From JAEZFI01 sp044508215 (GTDB lineage Bacteria > Actinomycetota > Acidimicrobiia > Acidimicrobiales > Microtrichaceae), in the NCBI GenBank assembly GCA_044508215.1, contig JBIQID010000071.1:1-15541 (forward strand): a DNA stretch of 15,541 nt. Direction: 5' to 3'. A program made the translations under genes and the position numbers. Under the pieces are notes generated by a model that was not told where the DNA came from, did no database searches, and saw only the letters and a program-made list of their open reading frames with translations. Positions 1 to 7,002 of the stretch are shown in pieces; positions within the stretch are counted from its first letter, which is position 1; each line of letters starts with the position of its first letter.

Positions 1-579
1 GAACCAGACGCTCGACGCCACCGCGCCCACGATCGCGATCGTGCCGAGGTGCCGGCGGCCGCGGCGCAGCACCAGGGCCGCCAGCACCGGCCAGACCACG
101 TAGAACTGCTCTTCGATGGCGAGCGACCACGTGTGCCCCAGCGGGGCGGTCACGAACGCCTCGAAGTAGCTGGCGTCGCGGGCCACCTCGAACCAGTTGG
201 CGGCGTAGCCGAGGGTGGCGAGCGCCGCCCCACGCTGGGAGCCGAGGAGGTCGGCGGTCTGCTGGTCGAGCGCGACCACCACGACCACGGCCAGCACCAC
301 GAGGAACATCGCAGGCAGCAGCCGGCGGGCCCGTCGCAGCCAGAATCGGCCGAGGTCGATGCGGCCCTCGGCCCGCCGCTCAGCGAGGAGGAGGCTGGTG
401 ATGAGGTAGCCGGAGAGGCAGAAGAAGACGTCGACGCCGAGGTAGCCCGCCGGGACGAGGGGACGGCTGCCCACCGTCAGCTGGAGGTGGAAGAGGACGA
501 CCGCCAGCACGGCGATCCCACGCATGCCGTCGATGGCGCCCACGTAGGGGATCGCGGCGCCGCGTGCGCGCTGCTCCAC
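1..579 (-). CDS. Acyltransferase 3 family membrane protein (OafA/YrhL-like), 5' part
   Basis: Partial gene on the minus strand: 193 codons from a GTG start at 579 to the window edge, so the C-terminal part is missing. Motifs typical of acyltransferase-3 proteins appear in order: DGMRGIAVLAVVLFH (residues 17-31, with the conserved Arg20 and His31), GYLGVDVFFCLSGYLI (45-60), FWLRRARRLLPA (79-90) and HTWSLAIEEQFYVVWP (149-164). Hydrophobic stretches near 21-35, 47-65, 89-104, 159-172 and 178-193 indicate a polytopic inner-membrane protein. The family moves acyl groups, often acetyl, onto extracytoplasmic sugars, peptidoglycan or lipids. The substrate cannot be told from this fragment. The GTG start is supported by TAGCGT exactly 7 nt upstream. 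The gene is divergent from argB and shares its control region, but no arginine-related role is implied by the family. Confidence 0.9.
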   Translation of the reverse strand, partial: MEQRARGAAIPYVGAIDGMRGIAVLAVVLFHLQLTVGSRPLVPAGYLGVDVFFCLSGYLITSLLLAERRAEGRIDLGRFWLRRARRLLPAMFLVVLAVVVVVALDQQTADLLGSQRGAALATLGYAANWFEVARDASYFEAFVTAPLGHTWSLAIEEQFYVVWPVLAALVLRRGRRHLGTIAIVGAVASSVWF

Positions 580-586
580 GGCGCCT

Positions 587-614
587 ACGCTACCCACGAG
601 GGCGACATCTGCAA
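587..614 (-). promoter_or_regulatory. Putative promoter of the acyltransferase gene
   Basis: Read on the minus strand, TTGCAG (614-609) lies 16 bp before TAGCGT (592-587). The -10 box ends 7 nt before the GTG at 579, which suggests a leaderless transcript. The -35 is weak (TTG only). It overlaps the first TGCA of the proposed ARG box, so ArgR could affect this gene too. This is inferred from sequence pattern only. Confidence 0.5.
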
Positions 615-634
615 TTCCATGCAACCTGGTGCAT
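610..634. promoter_or_regulatory. Putative ARG box (ArgR operator) between acyltransferase gene and argB
   Basis: Three TGCA motifs start at 610, 620 and 630, exactly one helical turn apart. The inner pair forms the inverted repeat ATGCA-N6-TGCAT (619-634). Actinobacterial ARG boxes are built from TGCA-containing half sites, and ArgR hexamers contact repeated sites on one face of the DNA. The cluster lies just upstream of the argB -10 box (641-646), where bound ArgR would block RNA polymerase. argR is the fourth gene of the cluster, so the pattern fits arginine feedback repression. Binding itself is inferred. Confidence 0.65.
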
Positions 635-640
635 TCGTGC

Positions 641-653
641 TAGGGTGCTCCAG
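641..653 (+). promoter_or_regulatory. argB -10 box, leaderless arrangement
   Basis: TAGGGT (641-646) matches the TANNNT -10 consensus and is followed by 7 nt, then the GTG start of argB at 654. There is no Shine-Dalgarno sequence in that space, so transcription probably starts at or next to the start codon. No good -35 is visible. The place where one would be is taken by the ARG-box repeats. Confidence 0.6.
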
Positions 654-1520
654 GTGAGCTCGATCCACAGCGACACGGCGGTGCAGGTCCTCCTGCAGGC
701 GTTGCCGTACATCCAGCGGTTCCGCAACCGCATCGTGGTGCTGAAGTTCGGTGGCAACGCGATGACGTCCGAGGAGCTGGCCCACCAGTTCGCCGCGGAC
801 GTCGTGCTGATGCACCAGGTGGGCATGAAGCCGGTCGTCGTCCACGGCGGCGGACCCCAGATCGGCGAGTACCTCGAGCGCCTGGGGATGAGCACCGAGT
901 TCGTGGGCGGCCACCGAGTGACCGATGCGGAGACCCTCGAGGTCGCCCGGATGGTGCTCATCGGGAAGGTGAACAGCGACATCGTCTCGGCGATGAACGC
1001 CCACGGGCCTCTGGCGATCGGCCTCTCCGGCCAGTCGGCGGGCCTGATCCAGGCGGAGGCGCGTGCGCCGGAGCTCGGCTTCGTGGGCGACGTGGCCGGT
1101 GTGCACCCAGAGATCATCACCCGGGTGCTCGCCATGGACCTCATCCCCGTCGTCTCCACGATCGGCGCCGACGAGGAGGGGCAGGCCTACAACATCAACG
1201 CGGACGCAGTGGCCGGTGCCGTGGCCGAGGCCCTCTCCGCGCAGAAGCTCGTGTTCCTCACCGACGTCCCAGGGCTCCTGCGTGACCTCGACGACCCGGG
1301 CTCGCTCGTCGAGCGGGTCACCGCGTCGGAGGCCCGGGCGCTGATCGACGACGGGATCGTGCAGGGCGGGATGGTCCCGAAGCTCGAAGGATGCCTGCGT
1401 GCCATCCGCAACGGCGTGCAGGAGGTGCACCTCGTCGACGGCCGGGTGCCCCACGCAGTGCTGCTCGAGCTGTTCACCGACGAAGGGGTTGGAACGATGG
1501 TCGTGGGGGACGAACGGTGA
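654..1520 (+). CDS. argB: Acetylglutamate kinase
   Basis: 288-residue cytosolic kinase of the amino-acid kinase fold. It phosphorylates N-acetyl-L-glutamate with ATP, the second step of arginine synthesis. Visible motifs: KFGGNAM (31-37, with Lys31 for the phosphates), VHGGGPQI (63-70), NINADAVAGAVA (substrate and nucleotide site), LTDVPGLL and GGMVPKLEGC near the C-terminus. About 25 residues precede the first strand and include LPYIQRFRNR. Such an N-terminal helix is typical of the hexameric, arginine-inhibited kinases, so feedback inhibition is likely. The GTG at 654 is preferred because a -10 box sits 7 nt upstream; an upstream start at 564 would run through the divergent gene and the operator. 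It is the first gene of the cluster and overlaps argD by 4 nt. Confidence 0.97.
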   Translation: MSSIHSDTAVQVLLQALPYIQRFRNRIVVLKFGGNAMTSEELAHQFAADVVLMHQVGMKPVVVHGGGPQIGEYLERLGMSTEFVGGHRVTDAETLEVARMVLIGKVNSDIVSAMNAHGPLAIGLSGQSAGLIQAEARAPELGFVGDVAGVHPEIITRVLAMDLIPVVSTIGADEEGQAYNINADAVAGAVAEALSAQKLVFLTDVPGLLRDLDDPGSLVERVTASEARALIDDGIVQGGMVPKLEGCLRAIRNGVQEVHLVDGRVPHAVLLELFTDEGVGTMVVGDER

Positions 1521-2722
1521 GCGCCACGCAGTCGCACACCGAAGCCATGGGCGCGCCGGCCGAGCTGGACCGGTGCCCCCTCATGCCGACCTACGCCCCG
1601 CCCTCGCTGATGCTCGTCGAGGGCCAGGGATCGTGGGTCGTCGACCGCTACGGGAAGCGCTACCTCGACCTGCTCTCGGGCCTCGCGGTGACCTCGCTGG
1701 GCCACGCACATCCCGAGGTCGCGGCTGCCATCGCCCGGCAGGCCGGCCGGCTGCTCCACGTGTCGAACATCTACGGGACCGAGCACCAGGCGCCCGTCGC
1801 GGAGACGCTCGACCGGCTGTTGGGCTACGGCGGCCAGGTGTTCTTCTCGAACTCGGGCGCAGAGGCCAACGAGTGCGCCCTCAAGCTGGCCCGCAAGTTC
1901 GGCGGCCGCGGCCGCCACGTGGTGGTGTCCGCGTTCGGCTCCTTCCACGGGCGGACGCTCGCCACGCTCCACGCAACCGGGCAGCCCCAGAAGCACGAGG
2001 CGTTCCAGCCGCTGCCCGAAGGGTTCCGCCACGTCGCATGGTGCGACGTGGACGCGCTCGAACACGCCCTCGACGACACCGTCGCCGCGGTGCTGCTCGA
2101 GCCGGTGCAGGGCGAGGGCGGGGTGAACCCCGCCACCGCCGAGTACTTCGGGGCCGTCCGGGAGCTGTGCACCGAGCGCGGCATCCTGTTCATGCTCGAC
2201 GAGGTGCAGACCGGCCTCGGGCGTACCGGCGAGTGGTTCGGGCACCAGCACTTCGGCGTGCGCCCCGACGTGGTGACCATGGCGAAGGCGCTCGGGAACG
2301 GCATGCCGATCGGGGCGTGCTGGGCCCGGGCCGAGGTCGCCGGGTGCTTCGAGCCGGGCGACCACGCCACCACCTTCGGCGGCCAGCCGCTCGCCACCGC
2401 AGCAGCTCGGACCGTGCTCGAGGTGATGGAGCGCGAGGACGTCCCATCGCGCGCCCGCGTCGCCGGCGCACAGCTGTCCGAGCGACTCCTCGGGCTGCCC
2501 GGCGTGACAGCCGTCCGTGGGTTGGGCCTCCTCCTCGCTGTCGAGCTCGACACGGAGGCGCTGGGCCGCGACAGCCGGGCCGTCGCAGCCCAGCTGCTCG
2601 ACGCCGGTGTGATCGTCAACGCGGTCACGCCCACCGCGCTGCGGCTGGCGCCGTCGCTCCTCATCTCAGCCGAGGAGATCGACCACGCCGTCACCACCAT
2701 CGGAAAGGCGCTCCAGCAGTGA
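1517..2722 (+). CDS. argD: Acetylornithine aminotransferase
   Basis: 401-residue PLP-dependent class-III aminotransferase. It converts N-acetylglutamate semialdehyde and glutamate to N-acetylornithine and 2-oxoglutarate. Actinobacterial homologues may also act on succinyl-diaminopimelate in lysine synthesis. Motifs: NSGAEANECALKLARK from residue 112 (PLP phosphate binding), SFHGRTLATL, LLEPVQGEGG, DEVQTGLGRTG from Asp228 (the cofactor-nitrogen aspartate), and MAKALGNGMPIG with Lys257 as the Schiff-base lysine. The length is normal. The chosen GTG overlaps the argB stop (GTGA) and suggests coupled translation. An ATG at 1547 is an alternative that loses only 10 residues ahead of the conserved part. 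Confidence 0.96.
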   Translation: MSATQSHTEAMGAPAELDRCPLMPTYAPPSLMLVEGQGSWVVDRYGKRYLDLLSGLAVTSLGHAHPEVAAAIARQAGRLLHVSNIYGTEHQAPVAETLDRLLGYGGQVFFSNSGAEANECALKLARKFGGRGRHVVVSAFGSFHGRTLATLHATGQPQKHEAFQPLPEGFRHVAWCDVDALEHALDDTVAAVLLEPVQGEGGVNPATAEYFGAVRELCTERGILFMLDEVQTGLGRTGEWFGHQHFGVRPDVVTMAKALGNGMPIGACWARAEVAGCFEPGDHATTFGGQPLATAAARTVLEVMEREDVPSRARVAGAQLSERLLGLPGVTAVRGLGLLLAVELDTEALGRDSRAVAAQLLDAGVIVNAVTPTALRLAPSLLISAEEIDHAVTTIGKALQQ

Positions 2723-3627
2723 GGCACTTCCTCGAGATCACCGACCTCTCCGCAGACGAGCTGTACCGGGTGCTCGACCTCGCCGAATCGACCGAACGTC
2801 CCCAGGTCCTCGCCGGCCGCTCCGTCGCGCTCCTCTTCGAGAAGCCGTCGGCCCGCACGCGGACCTCGATGGAGACGGCGATCGCCGAGCTCGGCGGCCT
2901 GCCCATCTCGCTGCGCAACGAGGAGGTCGGCATCGACGTCCGCGAGTCGGCTGAGGACCTCGCCCGCCTGTTCTCCGGCTACGGGCCGCTGATCGCAGCG
3001 AGGGTCTTCGAGCACGAGAAGCTCGAACGCCTCGCCGCGGCCGCGTCGGTGCCGGTGATCAACCTGCTGACCGACCTGAACCACCCCATCCAGATCCTCG
3101 CCGACCTGCTCACCATCAGGGCCGAGTTCGGCACCGTCGAGGACCTCACCGTGGCGTGGGTGGGCGACGCGAACAACGTGGCGCGCTCCCTCGCGCTCGG
3201 CTGCCACCTGGTGGGGAGCCGCTTCCGGGTGGCGCACCCCGACGGCTACGGGTTCTCCGCCCGCTCCAGCGCCGACCTCGCGAAGGCCGGGTGCGCTCCG
3301 CTCATCTGCTCGACCCCGGCCGAGGCCGTGAGCGGCGCCGACGTGGTGGTCACCGACGCCTGGTACTCGATGGGCCAGGAGACCGAGAAGCTCGAGCGGC
3401 AGGCCGCGTTCGCCCCGTACCGGGTCGACGACGCGCTGATGGACCTCGCCGCCGCCCACGCGATCTTCCTGCACTGCCTCCCCGCCCACCGGGGCGACGA
3501 GGCCACCGACGAGGTGCTCGACGGGCCCCGCAGCCGCATCTGGCCCGAGGCGCACAACCGGCTGCACTCCGCCCGGGGGCTCATCCGCTTCCTCCTCGAG
3601 GTCGCCGGCGACGGGGGCACGACATGA
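2719..3627 (+). CDS. argF: Ornithine carbamoyltransferase
   Basis: 302 residues. It joins ornithine and carbamoyl phosphate to give citrulline in the cytosol. Motifs: FEKPSARTRTSME (40-52, carbamoyl-phosphate loop), HPIQ (122-125), WVGDANNVARSL (second-domain start), TDAWYSMGQE with the ornithine-selective SMG at 217-219, and HCLPAHRGDE from His252 with the catalytic Cys253. Two positions differ from the common forms: S-A-R-T-R in place of S-T-R-T-R, and HPIQ in place of HPCQ. The SMG loop and HCLPAHRG argue for ornithine over aspartate as substrate. The GTG start overlaps the argD stop by 4 nt and the protein begins directly with the family's N-terminal helix. Its end overlaps argR by 4 nt. 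Confidence 0.96.
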   Translation: MRHFLEITDLSADELYRVLDLAESTERPQVLAGRSVALLFEKPSARTRTSMETAIAELGGLPISLRNEEVGIDVRESAEDLARLFSGYGPLIAARVFEHEKLERLAAAASVPVINLLTDLNHPIQILADLLTIRAEFGTVEDLTVAWVGDANNVARSLALGCHLVGSRFRVAHPDGYGFSARSSADLAKAGCAPLICSTPAEAVSGADVVVTDAWYSMGQETEKLERQAAFAPYRVDDALMDLAAAHAIFLHCLPAHRGDEATDEVLDGPRSRIWPEAHNRLHSARGLIRFLLEVAGDGGTT

Positions 3628-4094
3628 GCCGCCCGTCGAAGGCGCAGCGGCAGCACCGCATCGCAAAGCTGCTCGAGGACCACACCGTCACCAGCCAGCC
3701 GCAGCTGGTCGACCTGCTCGCCGACGCCGGGGTGGCGGTCAACCAGGCCACCGTGTCCCGGGACCTCGAGGAGCTGGGCGCCATCAAGATCCGGGTGCCG
3801 GGCGGTGAGACCGCCTACGCGATCCCGGAGATCCCGTCACGGCAGGCGATCCCCACCGACCACCTGCGTCGGGTGATGGGGGAGTGGGTGGTGGAGCTGG
3901 CTCGCTCGGGCGACCTGGTGGTCATCCGGACACCACCGGGGAGCGCCCACGTGGTGGGCAGCGCGATCGACCGGTCCTCGCTCCCCGCGGTGCTGGGCAC
4001 CGTGGCGGGCGACGACACGATCCTGGTGATCGGGGTCGAAGGGCAGGGGGCCCGCCTCGCCGAGGAGCTCGGCGAGATGGCGGGCCTCGTGTGA
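3624..4094 (+). CDS. argR: Arginine repressor
   Basis: 156-residue transcription factor of the ArgR/AhrC family. The N-terminal winged helix-turn-helix (about 7-70) contains QATVSRDLEELGAIKI with the DNA-reading Ser45-Arg46. The C-terminal domain (about 80-156) contains GTVAGDDT at 125-132, where Asp130-Asp131 bind the arginine co-repressor between trimers. With arginine it forms a hexamer that binds ARG boxes; the likely target here is the TGCA cluster before argB, which would make the operon self-controlled. Its ATG overlaps the argF stop (ATGA). The 93-nt space to argG is the only real break in the cluster. Confidence 0.97.
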   Translation: MSRPSKAQRQHRIAKLLEDHTVTSQPQLVDLLADAGVAVNQATVSRDLEELGAIKIRVPGGETAYAIPEIPSRQAIPTDHLRRVMGEWVVELARSGDLVVIRTPPGSAHVVGSAIDRSSLPAVLGTVAGDDTILVIGVEGQGARLAEELGEMAGLV

Positions 4095-4118
4095 CGGGCA
4101 ACCGCCCGGCACGGCGAG

Positions 4119-4135
4119 CGGACCAGAGCGGTCCG
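4119..4135 (+). other. Small hairpin in the argR-argG space
   Basis: CGGACC (4119-4124) and GGTCCG (4130-4135) form a 6-bp stem with a 5-nt loop. A weaker stem (CGGGC/GCCCG, 4095-4108) lies just before it, directly after the argR stop. No T-run follows either, so a classic intrinsic terminator is unlikely. They may be mRNA processing or stability elements, or mean nothing. No convincing -10 box or TGCA cluster is seen in 4095-4187. Confidence 0.35.
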
Positions 4136-4170
4136 GACAACAGGCAACATCGACGAGATCGACTGAAGAA

Positions 4171-4187
4171 GAAGGACGAAGAAGGAC
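4171..4187 (+). promoter_or_regulatory. Ribosome binding site of argG (duplicated GAAGGAC)
   Basis: GAAGGAC occurs twice, at 4171-4177 and 4181-4187. The first copy is well placed (about 11 nt from AGGA to the ATG at 4188); the second is too close to serve alone. This is the clearest Shine-Dalgarno region in the cluster, as expected for the only gene not coupled to an upstream stop codon. Confidence 0.6.
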
Positions 4188-5375
4188 ATGGCGAAGCGAG
4201 TGGTGCTGGCCTACAGCGGCGGACTGGACACCTCGGTGGCCGTCCGCTGGATGATCGAACACCTCGGCGTGGAGGTGATCTGCGTGTCGGCCAACATCGG
4301 CCAGGAGGGCACGCTGGAGGGCAACCGTGAGAAGGCGCTGGCCGCCGGCGCCATGGCGTACGAGGAGCTTGACCTGCGCGACCAGTTCGCCCGGGAGTTC
4401 CTCGCCCCGGTCATCAAGGCGAACGCGCTCTACGAGAACAAGTACCCCCTCGTCTCGGCGCTGTCCCGGCCGCTGATCGTGCAGCACCAGGTGGAGGTCG
4501 CCCGCCGCTACGGCGCGAACGCGCTCGCCCACGGCTGCACCGGCAAGGGCAACGACCAGGTCCGCTTCGAGGTGGCCGCCATGGCGCTCGCCCCCGACCT
4601 CGAGATGGTGGCGCCCGTCCGGAACTGGGGCTTCACCCGTGAGGACTCGATCGCCTACGCCGACACCCACGGGATCCCGGTGCGTGCGACGAAGGAGAAG
4701 CTGTACTCGATCGACGACAACCTCTGGGGCCGCGCCATCGAGTGCGGCGAGATGGAGGACCCGTGGGCCGAACCGCCCGTGGGGGTCTGGGAGATGACCC
4801 AGCTCACCGCCACCGACCCGTCTGAGGTCACGATCTCGTTCGTCGAAGGCGTGCCGACAGCGGTCGACGGCAAGGACATGCCGCTCTGGCAGATCATCAC
4901 CCACCTCAACGAGGTCGTTGGCGCCTACGGCTGGGGTCGGATCGACATGGTCGAGAACCGGCGGGTCGGCATCAAGAGCCGCGAGACCTACGAGGCGCCC
5001 GGCGCCCTCGCGGTGCTGCTCGCCCACGACGACTTGGAGTCGATCACCCTCGAGCGCGACCTCGCCCGAGAGAAGCAGCGCATCGCCAGCCGCTACGCCG
5101 AGCTGGTCTACGACGGCCTCTGGTTCAGCCCGTTGAAGGACGCCTACGACGCGTTCATCGACCACAGCCAGCGCCACGTCACGGGCGACGTCCGGCTGAA
5201 GCTCGAGCCCAACCGGTGCTACGTCGTCGGACGGCGTGCCCCGAAGAGCCTCTACGACTACGGCCTCGCCACCTACGACGCCGCCGACCGGTTCCGCCAC
5301 GCCGACTCCGAGGGGTTCGTGCGCCTGTGGGGCCTCGGCATCCAGACCTGGGCCGCAGTGCAGGGGACCGAGTGA
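4188..5375 (+). CDS. argG: Argininosuccinate synthase
   Basis: 395 residues, the usual length. It condenses citrulline and aspartate, using ATP, to argininosuccinate through a citrullyl-AMP intermediate; cytosolic homotetramer. The N-terminal nucleotide loop AYSGGLDTS (8-16) marks the PP-loop ATPase fold. Further motifs are AHGCTGKGNDQVRFE (ATP and aspartate binding), YSIDDNLWGRAIECG (substrate binding) and the NRCYVVGRRAPKSLYDYGLATY region near the C-terminus. It starts 93 nt after argR with a strong ribosome binding site and ends in a 4-nt overlap with the argH start. No missing catalytic motif was noticed. Confidence 0.97.
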   Translation: MAKRVVLAYSGGLDTSVAVRWMIEHLGVEVICVSANIGQEGTLEGNREKALAAGAMAYEELDLRDQFAREFLAPVIKANALYENKYPLVSALSRPLIVQHQVEVARRYGANALAHGCTGKGNDQVRFEVAAMALAPDLEMVAPVRNWGFTREDSIAYADTHGIPVRATKEKLYSIDDNLWGRAIECGEMEDPWAEPPVGVWEMTQLTATDPSEVTISFVEGVPTAVDGKDMPLWQIITHLNEVVGAYGWGRIDMVENRRVGIKSRETYEAPGALAVLLAHDDLESITLERDLAREKQRIASRYAELVYDGLWFSPLKDAYDAFIDHSQRHVTGDVRLKLEPNRCYVVGRRAPKSLYDYGLATYDAADRFRHADSEGFVRLWGLGIQTWAAVQGTE

Positions 5376-7002
5376 GCACCCCGGAACGCTCCGGCAGCGA
5401 CGCTGCCGCGCCGCTCGGTTCGGGCAGCGACGCTGCCGCGCCGCTNNNNNNNNNNNNNNNNNNNNNNNNNNNNNNNNNNNNNNNNNNNNNNNNNNNNNNN
5501 NNNNNNNNNNNNNNNNNNNNNNNNNNNNNNNNNNNNNNNNNNNNNCCGGCAGCGACGCTGCCGCGCCGCTCGGTTCGGGCAGCGACGCTGCCGCGCCGCT
5601 GTGGCACGGGCGGTTCGAGGGCGGACCGGCCGAGGAGCTCTGGGCGTTCACGGTCAGCTTGGACTACGACCGTCGCCTCGCCCCGTTCGACCTCGCCGCC
5701 TCGGCCGTGCACGCCCGCGGGCTGGGGCGAGCGGGCCTGCTGACGGACGAGGAGACCGAGGCGCTCGTCGCCGCCCTCACCACGGTGGGCGAGGAGATGG
5801 CCGGCGGCACCTTCGAGTTCGCCCCGACCGACGAGGACGTCCACACGGCCATCGAGCGGCGGGTCACCGAGATCGCGGGCGCCGCCGGCGGCAAGCTCCA
5901 CACGGGGCGGAGCCGCAACGACCAGGTGGCGACCGCGTTCCGGTTGTTCGTCCGCTCGGCGCTCGTCGACGTCGCCGAGCGGGTGCTCGACCTCGCCGAG
6001 GTGCTCGACGAACGCGCCCGTGAGGCCGGCACCGGCCCCGACGCCCCGTACCTCCCGGGCTACACGCACCTCCAGCAGGCGCAACCCGTGCTGCTCGCCC
6101 ACCACCTGGCCGCCCACGCCTGGGCGCTGCTCCGCGACGTCGACCGCCTGCTCGATGCCCGCCGTCGGGCCGATGTGTCGCCCCTCGGCGCCGGCGCCCT
6201 CGCGGGCAGCTCGCTGCCGCTCGACCCTGCGTGGACAGCGAGCGAGCTCGGGTTCGCCGCGGCGTTCGACAACTCGCTCGACGTCACGAGCGACCGCGAC
6301 TTCGCTGCCGAGGCATTGTTCGCGCTGACGCTCACGGCCGTGCACCTCTCCCGCATGGGGGAGGAGGTGGTGCTCTGGTCCAGCGAGGAGTTCGGCTTCC
6401 TCCGCCTCGACGACGCCTACAGCACGGGCTCGTCGATGCTCCCCCAGAAGAAGAACCCCGACATCGCCGAGCTGGCCCGGGGACGGGCGGGCCGCCTCAT
6501 CGGTGACCTCACCGGCCTGCTCGCCACGCTGAAGGGCCTGCCGCTCGCCTACAACCGCGACCTGCAGGAGGACAAGGAGCCGCTGTTCGACGCGGTCGAC
6601 CACGTCAGCCTGGCCCTCGGCGCGATGGGCGGCCTCTACCGCACGGCCGGCTTCCGCACCGACCGGATGCAGGCGGCCGCCGACACCCCCACCTCGTCGG
6701 CCACGGACCTCGCCGAGCACCTGGTGCGTGGCGGAGTGCCGTTCCGCGAGGCGCACGCGATCGTCGGGTCGATCGTCCGCCGCCACCTCGACGACGGCGT
6801 GCCCCTCGGTGAACTGGTCGCAGCAGAGCCCGCGCTGGGCGAGGCGGCGCTGCCCCTCCTCGAGCCGGGAGCCGCAGTCGCTCGTCGCACCACCCGGGGC
6901 GGCGCCGGGCACGGTCCCGTTGCGGAGCAGCTCGAGCGGCTCGCAGGCGCGCTGGGCGAGACCCGGGCGCGGCTCGACGGGTTGGTCGACCGACCGGCGT
7001 GA
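5372..7002 (+). CDS. argH: Argininosuccinate lyase, interrupted by an assembly gap
   Basis: Splits argininosuccinate into arginine and fumarate, the last step of the pathway; homotetramer of the fumarase/aspartase superfamily. The conserved protein starts at LWHGRFEGG just after the gap, followed by HTGRSRNDQVAT, GYTHLQQAQPV, a SDRDF segment, GSSMLPQKKNP (superfamily signature with the catalytic serine loop) and YNRDLQEDKEP. The GTG at 5372 overlaps the argG stop. The first 24 codons read MSTPERSGSDAAAPL and then a 10-residue repeat. The reading frame differs on the two sides of the 100 Ns, but merging the identical 55-nt flanks restores one frame and gives about 491 residues. That is normal plus an extension of roughly 20-25 residues. 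The gene is judged intact, with the true repeat number unknown. Confidence 0.93.
5391..5445 (+). repeat. Palindromic 30-bp repeat, left copy of the 55-nt gap flank
   Basis: A 30-bp unit plus a 25-nt partial second unit, each built on GGCAGCG-A-CGCTGCC, a perfect inverted repeat about a central A. In the argH frame it encodes GSDAAAPLGS repeats. No reading frame has a stop in it. The 55 nt are identical to 5546-5600. Confidence 0.9.
5446..5545. other. Assembly gap (100 N)
   Basis: Exactly 100 N, a conventional placeholder length. Both flanks are the same 55 nt. Joining them as an overlap keeps argH in frame, so the gap may contain no missing DNA or only extra repeat units. Confidence 0.95.
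5546..5600 (+). repeat. Palindromic 30-bp repeat, right copy of the 55-nt gap flank
   Basis: Identical over all 55 nt to 5391-5445, starting and ending at the gap edges in the way two contig ends sharing one k-mer would. It leads directly into the conserved ArgH sequence LWHGRF. Confidence 0.9.

Noticed and set aside
28..43. 16-bp palindrome CACGATCGCGATCGTG
   Set aside because: It lies within conserved-frame coding sequence of the acyltransferase and is short enough to arise by chance in GC-rich DNA. Nothing nearby supports a site.
49..657. Long plus-strand open frame opposite the acyltransferase
   Set aside because: It is antisense to a clear acyltransferase-3 coding sequence, has no recognisable motif, and runs over both promoters. 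High GC makes such frames common.
4095..4187. Separate ArgR-controlled promoter before argG
   Set aside because: No TGCA repeat and no convincing -35/-10 pair is seen; only small hairpins and a ribosome binding site are supported.
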